Origin: Phenylobacterium koreense
GTDB lineage: Bacteria; Pseudomonadota; Alphaproteobacteria; Caulobacterales; Caulobacteraceae
NCBI RefSeq assembly: GCF_040545335.1
Contig: NZ_JBEPLU010000004.1
Coordinates: 1-64,000, forward strand
Reading direction: 5' to 3'
DNA length: 64,000 bases
Shown here: in pieces, positions 16,691 to 24,618 of the stretch
How the letters are laid out: the number at the start of each line of letters is the position of its first letter
Position numbering within the stretch: position 1 is the first letter of the stretch
The notes under the pieces: model-generated
What the model was told of the DNA's origin: nothing
What the model saw: the letters and a program-made list of their open reading frames with translations, nothing else
The model's database searches: none
Program-made: the position numbers and the translations under genes

Positions 16691-17503
16691 ATGGGCAAGA
16701 AGATTCTCATCACTGGAGCCGGTTCTGGCTTTGGCAAGGGCGCTGCGATCGGCATGGCCAGGAACGGCCACGACATCATCGCCACGGTTCACGTGGCCTC
16801 GCAGGTCACTCCGCTCCGCGAGGAGGTGGAGGCTCTGGGCCTGAGCGATCGGATCAAGGTCTACCGGCTGGACCTGACCGACCAGTACGACATCCAGCAG
16901 GCCATCGGCCTCGACTTCGACATCCTCTGGAACAACGCCGGCATGGGCGAGGCCGGGCCCGTCTGGGAAATCCCCGTCGATCTGGTCCGGAAGAACTACG
17001 AAGTGAACGTCTTCCTGCCGCTGGTGCTGACCCAGGGCGTGGTTCAGCGCTGGGTCCGCGAAGGCAAGGCCCAGGGCAAGAAGGTGGTGTTCACCTCCTC
17101 GATGGGCGGCCTCTTCACTCCGGCCAACTGGGGGACCTACGTCTCGACCAAGCACGCCCTGGAAGCCTTCGCCGAGGCGATGCAGCAGGAACTGGCCTCC
17201 TACGGGATCAAGGTGCAGACCATCAATCCGGGCGCCTACTACACCGGCTACAACGAGACCATGGCCGACAATCCGTTCCGCTGGCTCGACGACAGCAAGA
17301 ACTTCACCAAGCGCGCCGACCTGCGGAAGGGCTTCGACGATTTCTTCGCTACGCCCGAAGGAAAGATGGACCCGCAGGAGATGATCGACCGGATGATCGA
17401 AATCGTCCCGGCCGACACTGGCAAGTTCCGCAACGTGGTCCCGAAGAAGATCGAGGACATGCTGAAGGACCATCAACTGGCCGCCTGGGAAAACCAGATC
17501 TGA
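16691..17503 (+). CDS. short-chain dehydrogenase/reductase, copy A
   Basis: A 270-residue Rossmann-fold oxidoreductase. The N-terminal cofactor loop is TGAGSGFGKG, the NNAG motif is at about residues 80-83, and the catalytic Ser (TSSMGG) and YxxxK (YVSTK) follow. The C-terminal tail (NPFRWLDDSKNF, MIDRMIEIVPADTGKFRNV) is unlike classical members and probably forms the substrate pocket. The gene is nearly identical to the one at 50210: one extra codon there and about seven base changes, all silent. Ribosome site AAGGGA. The substrate is unknown. Confidence 0.92.
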   Translation: MGKKILITGAGSGFGKGAAIGMARNGHDIIATVHVASQVTPLREEVEALGLSDRIKVYRLDLTDQYDIQQAIGLDFDILWNNAGMGEAGPVWEIPVDLVRKNYEVNVFLPLVLTQGVVQRWVREGKAQGKKVVFTSSMGGLFTPANWGTYVSTKHALEAFAEAMQQELASYGIKVQTINPGAYYTGYNETMADNPFRWLDDSKNFTKRADLRKGFDDFFATPEGKMDPQEMIDRMIEIVPADTGKFRNVVPKKIEDMLKDHQLAAWENQI

Positions 17504-17637
17504 TGAGGTCGGGAGCGAGGGCGATCCCCTTAGTCGCCTTCGCCTCCGCAGGCCCGGACCGGCGACCCGAGTCTCCAGCCGCCGCCGGTCCGGTCGCCCG
17601 AACATGAGACTTCTCCAGCAATGAGGAGGCCGGCGCC

Positions 17638-18111
17638 ATGGCGGCAGAGGTCAGCAATCCCTTCGTGGCGCTCACGTTCATCGTGGGGCCGGCCATTTTG
17701 ACCAACGCCTGTGCGATCCTTCAGAACAGCGCGACTATGCGTTACGGACTGGCGATCCCTCAGTGGCGTGAATTCCGCGCTTCGATCGCCGTCGGCGATG
17801 GCGCACTCGAGCAACTTTATTCCAACCCGCAGGCGGCCTCGGCGGCGGCTGAGAAGCGTATTCGCCTGCTCCTGCGGGGTCTGAACCTGCTTTACACGGC
17901 CGTGGCGGTCTTTGCGCTCGCAAGCCTCCTGGGGCTGACGGGCGCTGTGCTGGCGACCGAAGGGCATCCGGAGGTGTCTGTCTGGCTCGTCGTCAGCTGC
18001 GGCGGTGCGGGACTGGTGCTGATGTTCGCCGCCATGTCGATGTTCGTCTCGGAGAGCCGCTGCGCTCGCGACATGCTGGAGCTCCAGCTCGACATGCCAG
18101 GGGGCGAGTAG
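17638..18111 (+). CDS. DUF2721 family membrane protein
   Basis: A 157-residue protein beginning with the DUF2721 signature NPFVALTFIVGPAILTNACAILQNS in the first membrane segment. Two more membrane helices follow (about 80-104 and 113-135). The family is conserved and of unknown function. A strong GAGGAGG ribosome site lies upstream of ATG 17638. It stands 134 bp after the SDR gene and is probably separately expressed. Confidence 0.85.
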   Translation: MAAEVSNPFVALTFIVGPAILTNACAILQNSATMRYGLAIPQWREFRASIAVGDGALEQLYSNPQAASAAAEKRIRLLLRGLNLLYTAVAVFALASLLGLTGAVLATEGHPEVSVWLVVSCGGAGLVLMFAAMSMFVSESRCARDMLELQLDMPGGE

Positions 18112-18235
18112 GCGCGGGACAGGTCCCACGCGTCCATCAACCAATGGCGAGCACCCCATTCGGGGCCTTGCGCGCCGACAAGGAGATTCCGCGCGCGAAC
18201 ACTACGCGCAAGGTGCGCATCGGCCGATAGATCGG

Positions 18236-18388
18236 ATGCTCGAGACGATGGCCGCAGCTGACGCGGACGAAGCCGCCATGATGGTCGCTGCAATGGTCGG
18301 CGCTGTCGCCCTCGCCCGCGCCGATGCCGACGCAGCGCGGTCAGCCGAGTTTCCTGAGCGAGTGCGCCGGCTCGGTAAGCGGCCCTAG
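18236..18388 (+). pseudogene. C-terminal remnant of a TetR-family regulator
   Basis: A 50-codon frame reads DADEAAMMVAAMVGAVALARA, then a short basic tail and stop. This is the style of the last two helices of TetR-type ligand domains (alanine-rich, VGA-LARA). No helix-turn-helix is present upstream, where 18112-18235 contains stops in this frame. It is followed by a broken EmrA-like gene, so the pair looks like a decayed efflux operon with its repressor. Confidence 0.45.
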
Positions 18389-18440
18389 AACACCCCTTCC
18401 TGAACGCCGAATTCGATGTGAACCGTGACCAGTCCGGCGT

Positions 18441-18974
18441 GATCCGGGCCAAGCGCGCGACCTAGAGGCCAACCTCGCCAAGGCCGGTGCGGCTGAAGCC
18501 GCCGCCTAGGCGGCGCTGGAGCTGGCGCTCCAAGACCAGGCCCACGCATTGATCCGCGCGCCAGTCGACGGCGTTGTCGGCGACCGCAAGGTCGAACCCG
18601 GGGAGTATGTGCAGCCGGGCGCCCAAATGATGCGGGTGGTTCCGCTCGGAGCGGTCTATGTCACGGCGAATTTCAAGGAGACGCAGGTGGCCCGGATGCT
18701 GGTCGGGCAATCCGCCAAGATCAAGGTGGACGCATCGAATGGGCCGGCCTTGACCGGGAAGGTAGTCAGCTTTGCGCCCGGCTCCGGATCGCAATTCTCG
18801 CTGCTTCCTTTCGAGCCGGGCGCTGGCAACTTCACCAAGATCGTCCAGAGGGTTCCTGTGCGGATCCGGCTGGATCTGGGCCAGTCTGATCTGTCGCGGC
18901 TGCGGCCGGGACTTTCGACGACCGTGACGGTGATGCTGAAGGACGGGCGTTGGCGGGGTCGCGAAGGGCGATGA
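18441..18974 (+). pseudogene. truncated EmrA/HlyD-type membrane fusion protein gene
   Basis: The frame encodes the C-terminal half of an EmrA-like adaptor: coiled-coil remnants, LIRAPVDGVVGDRKVEPGEYVQPG (the lipoyl-like motif), YVTANFKETQVARMLVGQ, VVSFAPGSGSQFSLLPFEP and NFTKIVQRVPVRIRLD. The in-frame TAG at 18507 and loss of the N-terminal membrane helix and first lipoyl half make it non-functional. No efflux pump gene remains. Its last 140 bp overlap the C-terminal extension of the convergent DMT gene. Confidence 0.85.
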
Positions 18975-19833
18975 CGAGACCGGCTGACAACAAGGCCAAG
19001 CCGAGAATCTGATGCATCGTCGGCCACTCGCCGGCGACTGGTACGCCGATCAGGATTGCGACAGCTGGGGCCATGGCCGGAAACAGTGACGCGCGCCCTG
19101 GCCCCAGGTTCTCCACGGCCCGCGAGAAGGCGAAAAGGGCGATAACGCCGGAGAGCGCGCCCAGCATTACGGCCTGCTGCAGTAGCACCCAGGGATCGAG
19201 CGCTAGGAGCGGGGCGGCGCCCCTCCACGCGAAGTAGATCGGCGTATACGCCAGCGCCGACAAGACGGAGACAGCGGCAGTCGCCGGCAGGGCCTGAATA
19301 TTCCACCGGCGCTGCAACACGGTGAAGACTGCCCACATGGTTCCGGCGGCGGCGAAGAGAAGGTCGCCTTTCCAGGCGCCTGCCATCGCTCCGAACGCGC
19401 CCGCGCCTGCAGTTGTCGTCAGGCCGGCGACGATGATGGCCATCCCGACGATGCGTTGGCGGCCGGGGCGCTCACCGATTAGTAGGGCCGACAGGACCAT
19501 GCCCATCAAGGTGACCATGCCGAGTTGGATGACGGCGCTGTGGGCGAGCGGCGCGAAGATGAAGCCGGATGCTCCGACCAGAACAAACGGCGGCCCGGCC
19601 AGCAGGGCCAGAGCCGCTCCACGGCGCCAGCCCACGTCGGCCAACCGCATCGGCTTGTGAGTAAGTAGCCAGGGGAGCAGCAGCAGCCCCGCGGTCGTAT
19701 AGCGCAGGAACGCTAGGTCGGCGGCGGTCAGACCGATCTGTATTCCCTGGCGGGTGACGGCGATGTAGCCGCCCCAGATGACAGCGGCGACAAGGCCGCA
19801 GAATAGACCAACGCGTTCACGGCTCCTGGTCAC
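18832..19833 (-). CDS. DMT-superfamily transporter (EamA repeats)
   Basis: A 333-residue protein with ten membrane helices in two EamA halves (about 8-140 and 150-285). The first half has AAVIWGGYIAVTRQG and the second has GDLLFAAAGTMWAVFTVLQRR. The terminal 45 residues are a hydrophilic Pro/Ser-rich tail that arises by reading antisense through the EmrA remnant, so the original stop was probably lost. It overlaps the upstream aldehyde dehydrogenase gene by 4 bp. It may export or import the metabolite handled by that enzyme. Confidence 0.85.
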   Translation of the reverse strand: MTRSRERVGLFCGLVAAVIWGGYIAVTRQGIQIGLTAADLAFLRYTTAGLLLLPWLLTHKPMRLADVGWRRGAALALLAGPPFVLVGASGFIFAPLAHSAVIQLGMVTLMGMVLSALLIGERPGRQRIVGMAIIVAGLTTTAGAGAFGAMAGAWKGDLLFAAAGTMWAVFTVLQRRWNIQALPATAAVSVLSALAYTPIYFAWRGAAPLLALDPWVLLQQAVMLGALSGVIALFAFSRAVENLGPGRASLFPAMAPAVAILIGVPVAGEWPTMHQILGLALLSAGLVIALRDPANARPSASPSRSSKVPAAAATDQTGPDPAGSAQEPSGRSW

Positions 19834-21293
19834 AGCCGCACGATGACGGACTTAGTCTGCGTATAGTGTCCGAGTGCTTCGATCCCCTGTTCGCGACCAT
19901 AGCCGCTGAACTTGAAACCTCCGCAAGGCGTTTGGACGAAGCCGCCGCCGTATTCATTGACGACGATCCGACCGGCCTCCAGACGAGCTGCGACGCGGTG
20001 GACTCGGCCGATGTCACGGCTCCAGACACCGGCCGAGAGGCCGAAGTCGCTGTCGTTGGCGATCCGGATTGCGTCTGCTTCGTCCTTGAAGGGGATGACG
20101 ACGACGACGGGGCCAAAGATCTCTTCACGCGCCAGGATGTGGTCGTTATCGACGCCCGTGTAGACCGTCGGGGCGATGAACCAGCCTCCGCCAAAACGGT
20201 CGCCTTCCAGCGCCGTCCCGCCCACAGCGCAAGTCAGGCCGTCAGCGTCTGCAATCTCAAAGTAGCTGAGAACCTTCTCGTACTGGGCGAGGGTCGTCAT
20301 CGGCCCTGAAGTCGCGTCTGGCTCGGGACCTACGCGCAGCGCCTCAACCTCGGCGACCAACTTCTGGACGAAGGCGTCGTGAATGGACTCCTGCACCAAG
20401 AGCCTCGTGCCGGCTGCGCACCACTGCCCGCTGTTCCATGTGAAGGCGCGGACTGATCCTGCTGCGGCCGCGTCGAAGTCCGCATCGGCGAATACGATGT
20501 TCGCCGACTTGCCGCCAAGTTCCAGCGTGAGAGGAAGGATGCGTTCCGCGGCGATCCGCCCGAGGTCTTGCCCCGCGCGGACGCTGCCGGTGAAGGAGAT
20601 CTTTTGGACGAGCGGATGGGCGGCCATCGCGCGGCCGACCGGGGGGCCGGCGCCGACGACGACGTTCAGCAGACCGGGGGGCAGTACCCCTTCGTCCACT
20701 GCCAGGCGGGCCAGTTCCACTAGTGATCCCGGCGTGTGTTCCGAGGGCTTGGCTACGATGCTGTTGCCGGCCGCCAGAGCGGGGGCGATCGCGCGCGCCG
20801 CCTGATGCATCGGGGCGTTCCAGGGGAGGATGACGCCGACCACGCCAAATGGGTCGCGCCGCGTATAGACGTGGTAGTCGGGACCCTCATTGATGATCTG
20901 ACCGTCCATCACGTTGACGATGCCGCCATAGAACTCAAAAAACTGGGCGGTCAGGTTGATCAGGGCCGGCATCTGACCCGCAGGCTTTCCCGTTTCTTGG
21001 CTCTCAATTTCGCCTAGCCGTTCACCGTTTGCGCGGATCACCCTGCCGAGCTCAACGAGTATGCGGCCTCGTTCGGAGGGGCGCATATCCCGCCACGCCT
21101 CCTGGGCGATATGTGCCGCGTCGACCGCCGCGTTTAGGTCTTCCGGCCCGGCCTCGGCGACCAGCTTCATGAACCCGCCGGTGCGCGGATCGAATTTGTC
21201 GCGGTAGCGTCCGGTAAGCCCGACCACGGCCAACGTTGGCAGGAGGGAAGTTTGAGAAGAACGGCCCATCGCTTCCTCCATGGATCTATCCAT
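19830..21293 (-). CDS. NAD(P)-dependent aldehyde dehydrogenase
   Basis: A 487-residue member of the ALDH superfamily. The start at 21293 follows an AGGA site. The cofactor region is PWNAPMHQAARAIAPALAAGNSIVAKPSEHTP; the general-base Glu lies in LELGGKSANIVFADADFD, and the catalytic Cys in NSGQWCAAGTRLLV. The C-terminal NEYGGGFVQTPCGGFKFSGYGRE is typical of betaine/aromatic aldehyde dehydrogenases. The substrate cannot be told. It is the first gene of an operon with the DMT transporter and has the TTCACA repeat 43-58 bp upstream. Confidence 0.93.
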   Translation of the reverse strand: MDRSMEEAMGRSSQTSLLPTLAVVGLTGRYRDKFDPRTGGFMKLVAEAGPEDLNAAVDAAHIAQEAWRDMRPSERGRILVELGRVIRANGERLGEIESQETGKPAGQMPALINLTAQFFEFYGGIVNVMDGQIINEGPDYHVYTRRDPFGVVGVILPWNAPMHQAARAIAPALAAGNSIVAKPSEHTPGSLVELARLAVDEGVLPPGLLNVVVGAGPPVGRAMAAHPLVQKISFTGSVRAGQDLGRIAAERILPLTLELGGKSANIVFADADFDAAAAGSVRAFTWNSGQWCAAGTRLLVQESIHDAFVQKLVAEVEALRVGPEPDATSGPMTTLAQYEKVLSYFEIADADGLTCAVGGTALEGDRFGGGWFIAPTVYTGVDNDHILAREEIFGPVVVVIPFKDEADAIRIANDSDFGLSAGVWSRDIGRVHRVAARLEAGRIVVNEYGGGFVQTPCGGFKFSGYGREQGIEALGHYTQTKSVIVRL

Positions 21294-21335
21294 TGGAGTC
21301 CTACAGGCCCCCGGGGGCATGTGGTCGTTCAGTCT

Positions 21336-21351
21336 TGTGAAGCGGTGTGAA
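21336..21351. promoter_or_regulatory. TGTGAA-N4-TGTGAA direct repeat, second copy
   Basis: TGTGAA at 21336-21341 and 21346-21351 are spaced by GCGG. Read towards the aldehyde dehydrogenase gene it is TTCACA-CCGC-TTCACA. Spacing and orientation relative to the gene match the repeat at 9316-9331. The rest of 21352-21504 shows nothing recognisable. Confidence 0.5.
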
Positions 21352-21504
21352 ACAGAGTCGGGCGGCAACCCTTAAGGATCTCCCACCTGGCAGGGGCATT
21401 GCCATGCTGATGTAGGCCGCCGCTCCCTGTCACCGAATTGAGGCAATGGTCGCCTGGGGCGTTCGACGGCAGCCGGTCCGTTCGGCGCTTGGCCGGCGCG
21501 CTAG

Positions 21505-22713
21505 CTAGGTGCGAGCAAGTGGAACGCGGTCAAGCTGGCTGAGCACGGCGGCGCGAACGTCGTCGCTGATCGGCAGGTGTGCTTGTCTCCCAGCCCAGGT
21601 TTGGCGAAAAGCGGAGACGGTTTCGCGGGCGATCTTTTGGGTCAGTCGTCGTGGCGCGCCGGACCCGTCCGCCAAGGCGGCGAGCTCATCCTCGCCAAAG
21701 TCGGTCCAGGCTTTGCTGCGCGCCACCTTCAGGGCGGCGTTGTCGTCGGGCAGGTAGGCGAGGGTCGATACGAAGTCATAGGCCGGTGCGAGCGATGGGG
21801 TGCGCCCGTCTCGGTAGATGAGCGACCAGTTTTTCAGATGCATATCGGCGTTGCCGATCAGGGCGCTGAACACGAGGCGGCGGACGAACTCGGCATAGCC
21901 GGTCTCCCCGGTCTCGCGCCAAAGGACTTGGCCGATGTTGCGGTAGGAGGCGCGCTGGTACTTGGTCTCCGGAAAGACCCCAAAAACCTGAGCGAAGTCT
22001 TCGACGTGGACCCGTACGCCACCGGCTGGGCGGTCGAACCGCTCGACGGCGTACGCTAAGCCCTGCAGTCGACCAATGTCGTCCGGTAGACGCGCGATTT
22101 CTTCGAGACTGAGGAGGCGCACGGCTGGGACCTCGATGCCGATGGCTGCGGCCAGGCTCATCATTGAGAATTCGTTCTCCGACACGCCGGCGAACCGTGT
22201 GGACGGAAGTTTGACTATCCAATCGCCGCCCACCCCCTGAGCCGGGATGGTGAGGCCGCCTTGCGCCTTCTCGACCGCCGAGAACTTCAACTGAACACCA
22301 GCGAGAGAGAACCGAAGCGCCGTCGCCTCGCCGCCGCCATAGAAGCGTGCCGGTTCAGCATCGCTCGGCAAGGGCGCGTCCTGTGGACGCAAGACGACGG
22401 CGCCGGGCAGGTCGTCGCCAAGCGTCGCCAGAAGATGCAGCTCGCGCGTGGGCTTCACACCGGCGCGCTTAGCCAAGTAATCGCGAAGCGGGCCTTCCGG
22501 CAGCAGGTTCGAGAAGTAGGGATGCACCCGCGCCCGTGTCGCGCGGACGTCGCGCAGCAGGCCGCCTGAAGCGCTTTTGAAGGCGAGGCTGAGGGTCGGG
22601 CGATCGGGATCATCGGCGTAGGCGTCGTCGAAGGCGAAAATCGACTGGTCGCCGCCAAGATATGTGAGCGCGCCCACGCGACGCTCACCGAGCCAGACAT
22701 CAAGACCGGCCAT
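21505..22713 (-). CDS. hipA: HipA-family serine/threonine kinase toxin
   Basis: A 402-residue protein with the HipA order. An N-terminal HipA_N domain (about 3-105) contains YFSNLLPEGPLRDYLA. The ATP loop LAGVQLKFS lies at about 138-145, the conserved Lys at 168 (DWIVKLPS), the catalytic block GNADMHLKNWSL at 287-298, and the metal-binding AYDFVST at about 311-317. HipA kinases phosphorylate tRNA synthetases and arrest growth. The upstream XRE gene, two bases away, is its HipB-type antitoxin. Confidence 0.95.
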   Translation of the reverse strand: MAGLDVWLGERRVGALTYLGGDQSIFAFDDAYADDPDRPTLSLAFKSASGGLLRDVRATRARVHPYFSNLLPEGPLRDYLAKRAGVKPTRELHLLATLGDDLPGAVVLRPQDAPLPSDAEPARFYGGGEATALRFSLAGVQLKFSAVEKAQGGLTIPAQGVGGDWIVKLPSTRFAGVSENEFSMMSLAAAIGIEVPAVRLLSLEEIARLPDDIGRLQGLAYAVERFDRPAGGVRVHVEDFAQVFGVFPETKYQRASYRNIGQVLWRETGETGYAEFVRRLVFSALIGNADMHLKNWSLIYRDGRTPSLAPAYDFVSTLAYLPDDNAALKVARSKAWTDFGEDELAALADGSGAPRRLTQKIARETVSAFRQTWAGRQAHLPISDDVRAAVLSQLDRVPLART

Positions 22714-22715
22714 GG

Positions 22716-23276
22716 CTAGTCCTCGTCGTCCAGGGAGTAGGCAGGGCGCCTCTCGCCGCGGCCCGCGAGCGCGAGGGCTTCGGTGAGAAGCTTCTGAAGC
22801 TCAGCTGTCGCAGGCTCGAGGCGTTGCGTGCTGTGCGCCTCTAAAGCCTCGTCCACCGCGATAGCCGCCGCGAGGACGTTCTTGCGAACCCATGGCGGTA
22901 CGTCGGACGGATCCAGCTTCCGAAGATCGTCGGCGGCGTCGGCCACTCGCTCGTTAAGGCCGCCGGCCATGGCCTGCAGGGTGTTCGCCGCATCGTGCAT
23001 GCGCGTAGCGATGTCCCGCAGATGCTGGCGATCGTCCTCGTTGGTCGTTTCCCGCACCAGAGCCTCCACAGCGTTGAGCGCCGTGCGAGGCGCCAACATC
23101 AGTTCAAGGTCCAGCGCCCGCGCCAGATCCTGCAGGGTGGAGACCTTGGGATCGATGGCGCCGCTCTCGATGCGGGAGATGTGGGCCTGCGGGATGCCAG
23201 CGCGCCCGCTTAGATCACGTTGGGACCAAGCCTTGGCGACGCGCGCCTCCCGGAGGTGAATTGCTAAAGCGGACAT
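22716..23276 (-). CDS. hipB: HipB-type XRE-family antitoxin, long form
   Basis: A 186-residue protein. The start at 23276 begins just before the helix-turn-helix (LREARVAKAWSQRDLSGRAGIPQAHISRIESGAIDPKVSTLQDLARAL, about residues 7-55). Classical HipB is about 88 residues. Here an extra helical C-terminal domain of about 110 residues follows, rich in Ala and Glu. It represses the operon and binds HipA. Longer in-frame starts upstream would read through the operator and are rejected. Confidence 0.9.
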   Translation of the reverse strand: MSALAIHLREARVAKAWSQRDLSGRAGIPQAHISRIESGAIDPKVSTLQDLARALDLELMLAPRTALNAVEALVRETTNEDDRQHLRDIATRMHDAANTLQAMAGGLNERVADAADDLRKLDPSDVPPWVRKNVLAAAIAVDEALEAHSTQRLEPATAELQKLLTEALALAGRGERRPAYSLDDED

Positions 23277-23302
23277 GATGATAACGACTTCGACATCAAC
23301 TG

Positions 23303-23329
23303 AGAGATGTGATGTGATATCACACATCA
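23303..23329. promoter_or_regulatory. hipBA operator candidate
   Basis: A palindrome centred on TGTGATATCACA (23313-23324) with partly symmetric GATG/CATC flanks lies 27-53 bp upstream of the hipB start. A second GTGATATC copy occurs at 23375-23382. Paired palindromes fit cooperative binding by an XRE antitoxin. The role is inferred. Confidence 0.55.
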
Positions 23330-23382
23330 AGCCTCCCCGAGTCAATGATGTTGTTTGTAGCATCAAAACACCACGTGATATC

Positions 23383-23643
23383 TTGAATGACATCTTGCTG
23401 GGCTCCGGCTTCACCGGCCTGAAGGGCATCGTCCAGGGCGGGGTCTCCAACGAGAACGATGTGAATCGGCCCCGCCCGCGCCTTCGCCGCCGGCGCGCTG
23501 CGGGCCGAGGCTGTTCTGGGGCGACGGCTGCGAGCCTGGGCGAGGAGATGGTGGCGCATATCCGGTCCGGCGGACCCTTGGTGAGCGCCCGCTAGCGCGC
23601 CCTCCGGGCTTGTGTGCTATGAGGGGCGCAGGGCGCGCCTCTC
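23383..23643. other. gap without a supported gene
   Basis: Between the hipBA control region and the next gene, short open frames exist on both strands. They change frame and resemble no family, and the stretch may be decayed coding DNA. I see no terminator or RNA gene in it. Confidence 0.3.
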
Positions 23644-24618
23644 GTGCGCCTGCCAGCGAGCGCGGAATTGGACACAGCCCACAGGGTGACGCGCCAGGAG
23701 CTCTATGAGCTGGCCTGGACGAAGCCGATGACCCAGCTCGCCGCCGATTTCGGCATCACCGGCAATGCGCTGGCGAAAATCTGCGACCGGCTGCTGGTGC
23801 CCCATCCGCGGCGCGGCTATTGGGCCGCGGCGGACAGGTCGCGGCGCGATCCGCGACCGCCCCTGCCGCCCGCGCCGCCCGATTGCGAGGAGGAGATCTT
23901 GATCTCCTCGCGCCGCTCAACGTCCCGGCGCGAGCAGACCCGGCTCAGCCTGGCCGCCCGGCGCGAACACATCGCCGAGGCCGCTGCGGAGCTCGTTCTG
24001 CGCGACGGGCCCAATGCGGTGAACATGAAGGCGGTGGCCCGCGCCGCCGGCGTTAGCGAAGCGTTGGCCTACCGCTACTTCCCCAGCGTCGTGGAACTGC
24101 TGGCCTTCATGGCGCGCCGAGAGCAGGCGCTGATGTCGGAGATGCAGCAGGCGAAGATGGAGGGTCTGCCGACCTACAGCGAACTGGCCCAGGCGGCGAC
24201 GGTGGGGTTCCTCGATTATGTGGCCAAGCGCCGGGGCCTGCTCCAGGCCCTGCTTTCCAGCGCCGAACTGCGCCGCACCCTGACTTCGGAGCACCGCAAC
24301 CGGATGGCCTGGGCCGCGCAGGCGAGCGCTACGCGGATGGGTCAGGAAAACGGCGTGCCTGAGGCGATCGCCACGCCGGGCTGGCAAATCCTGCGGGCAG
24401 CGGCCAACCGGGCCGGCAAGCTCCTGGCCGGCGAGGCCATCGACCGCGAGACGGCCGGGCGGCTCTCCTCGGCGATCATGGACGGCGCTCGGAAACGGCT
24501 CTTGAACCTGAAACCCGACGGGCCGGTCAGGCGGCTGGGCGCGGCGGCAAGCGCTGAAGGCCGCCCTCGGTCATCTCGAGGGCCAGGGAGAGTCCCAACG
24601 CCGGATCGAGCCTCTTAG
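23644..24618 (+). CDS. TetR-family regulator with an extra N-terminal helix-turn-helix domain
   Basis: A 324-residue protein starting at GTG 23644. Residues 15-63 form a small helix-turn-helix module (VTRQELYELAWTKPMTQLAADFGITGNALAKICDRLLVPHPRRGYW). After a Pro/Arg linker, a second DNA-binding domain of TetR type covers about 103-150 (REHIAEAAAELVLRDGPNAVNMKAVARAAGVSEALAYRYFPS). It is followed by a TetR ligand domain. Its last 92 bp overlap the convergent TetR gene. The tail past about residue 300 is low-complexity and may be a read-on beyond the ancestral stop. Confidence 0.8.
   Translation: MRLPASAELDTAHRVTRQELYELAWTKPMTQLAADFGITGNALAKICDRLLVPHPRRGYWAAADRSRRDPRPPLPPAPPDCEEEILISSRRSTSRREQTRLSLAARREHIAEAAAELVLRDGPNAVNMKAVARAAGVSEALAYRYFPSVVELLAFMARREQALMSEMQQAKMEGLPTYSELAQAATVGFLDYVAKRRGLLQALLSSAELRRTLTSEHRNRMAWAAQASATRMGQENGVPEAIATPGWQILRAAANRAGKLLAGEAIDRETAGRLSSAIMDGARKRLLNLKPDGPVRRLGAAASAEGRPRSSRGPGRVPTPDRAS

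Noticed and set aside
16245..17503. Simple segmental duplication of a GlcG-SDR block to 50-51.5 kb
   Set aside because: Gene order is reversed relative to the SDR and the two GlcG genes are clearly diverged while the SDRs are nearly identical, so a single block copy does not explain it.
23277..23450. Longer hipB start
   Set aside because: It would translate the operator palindromes and add residues absent from XRE antitoxins; ATG 23276 immediately precedes the helix-turn-helix.
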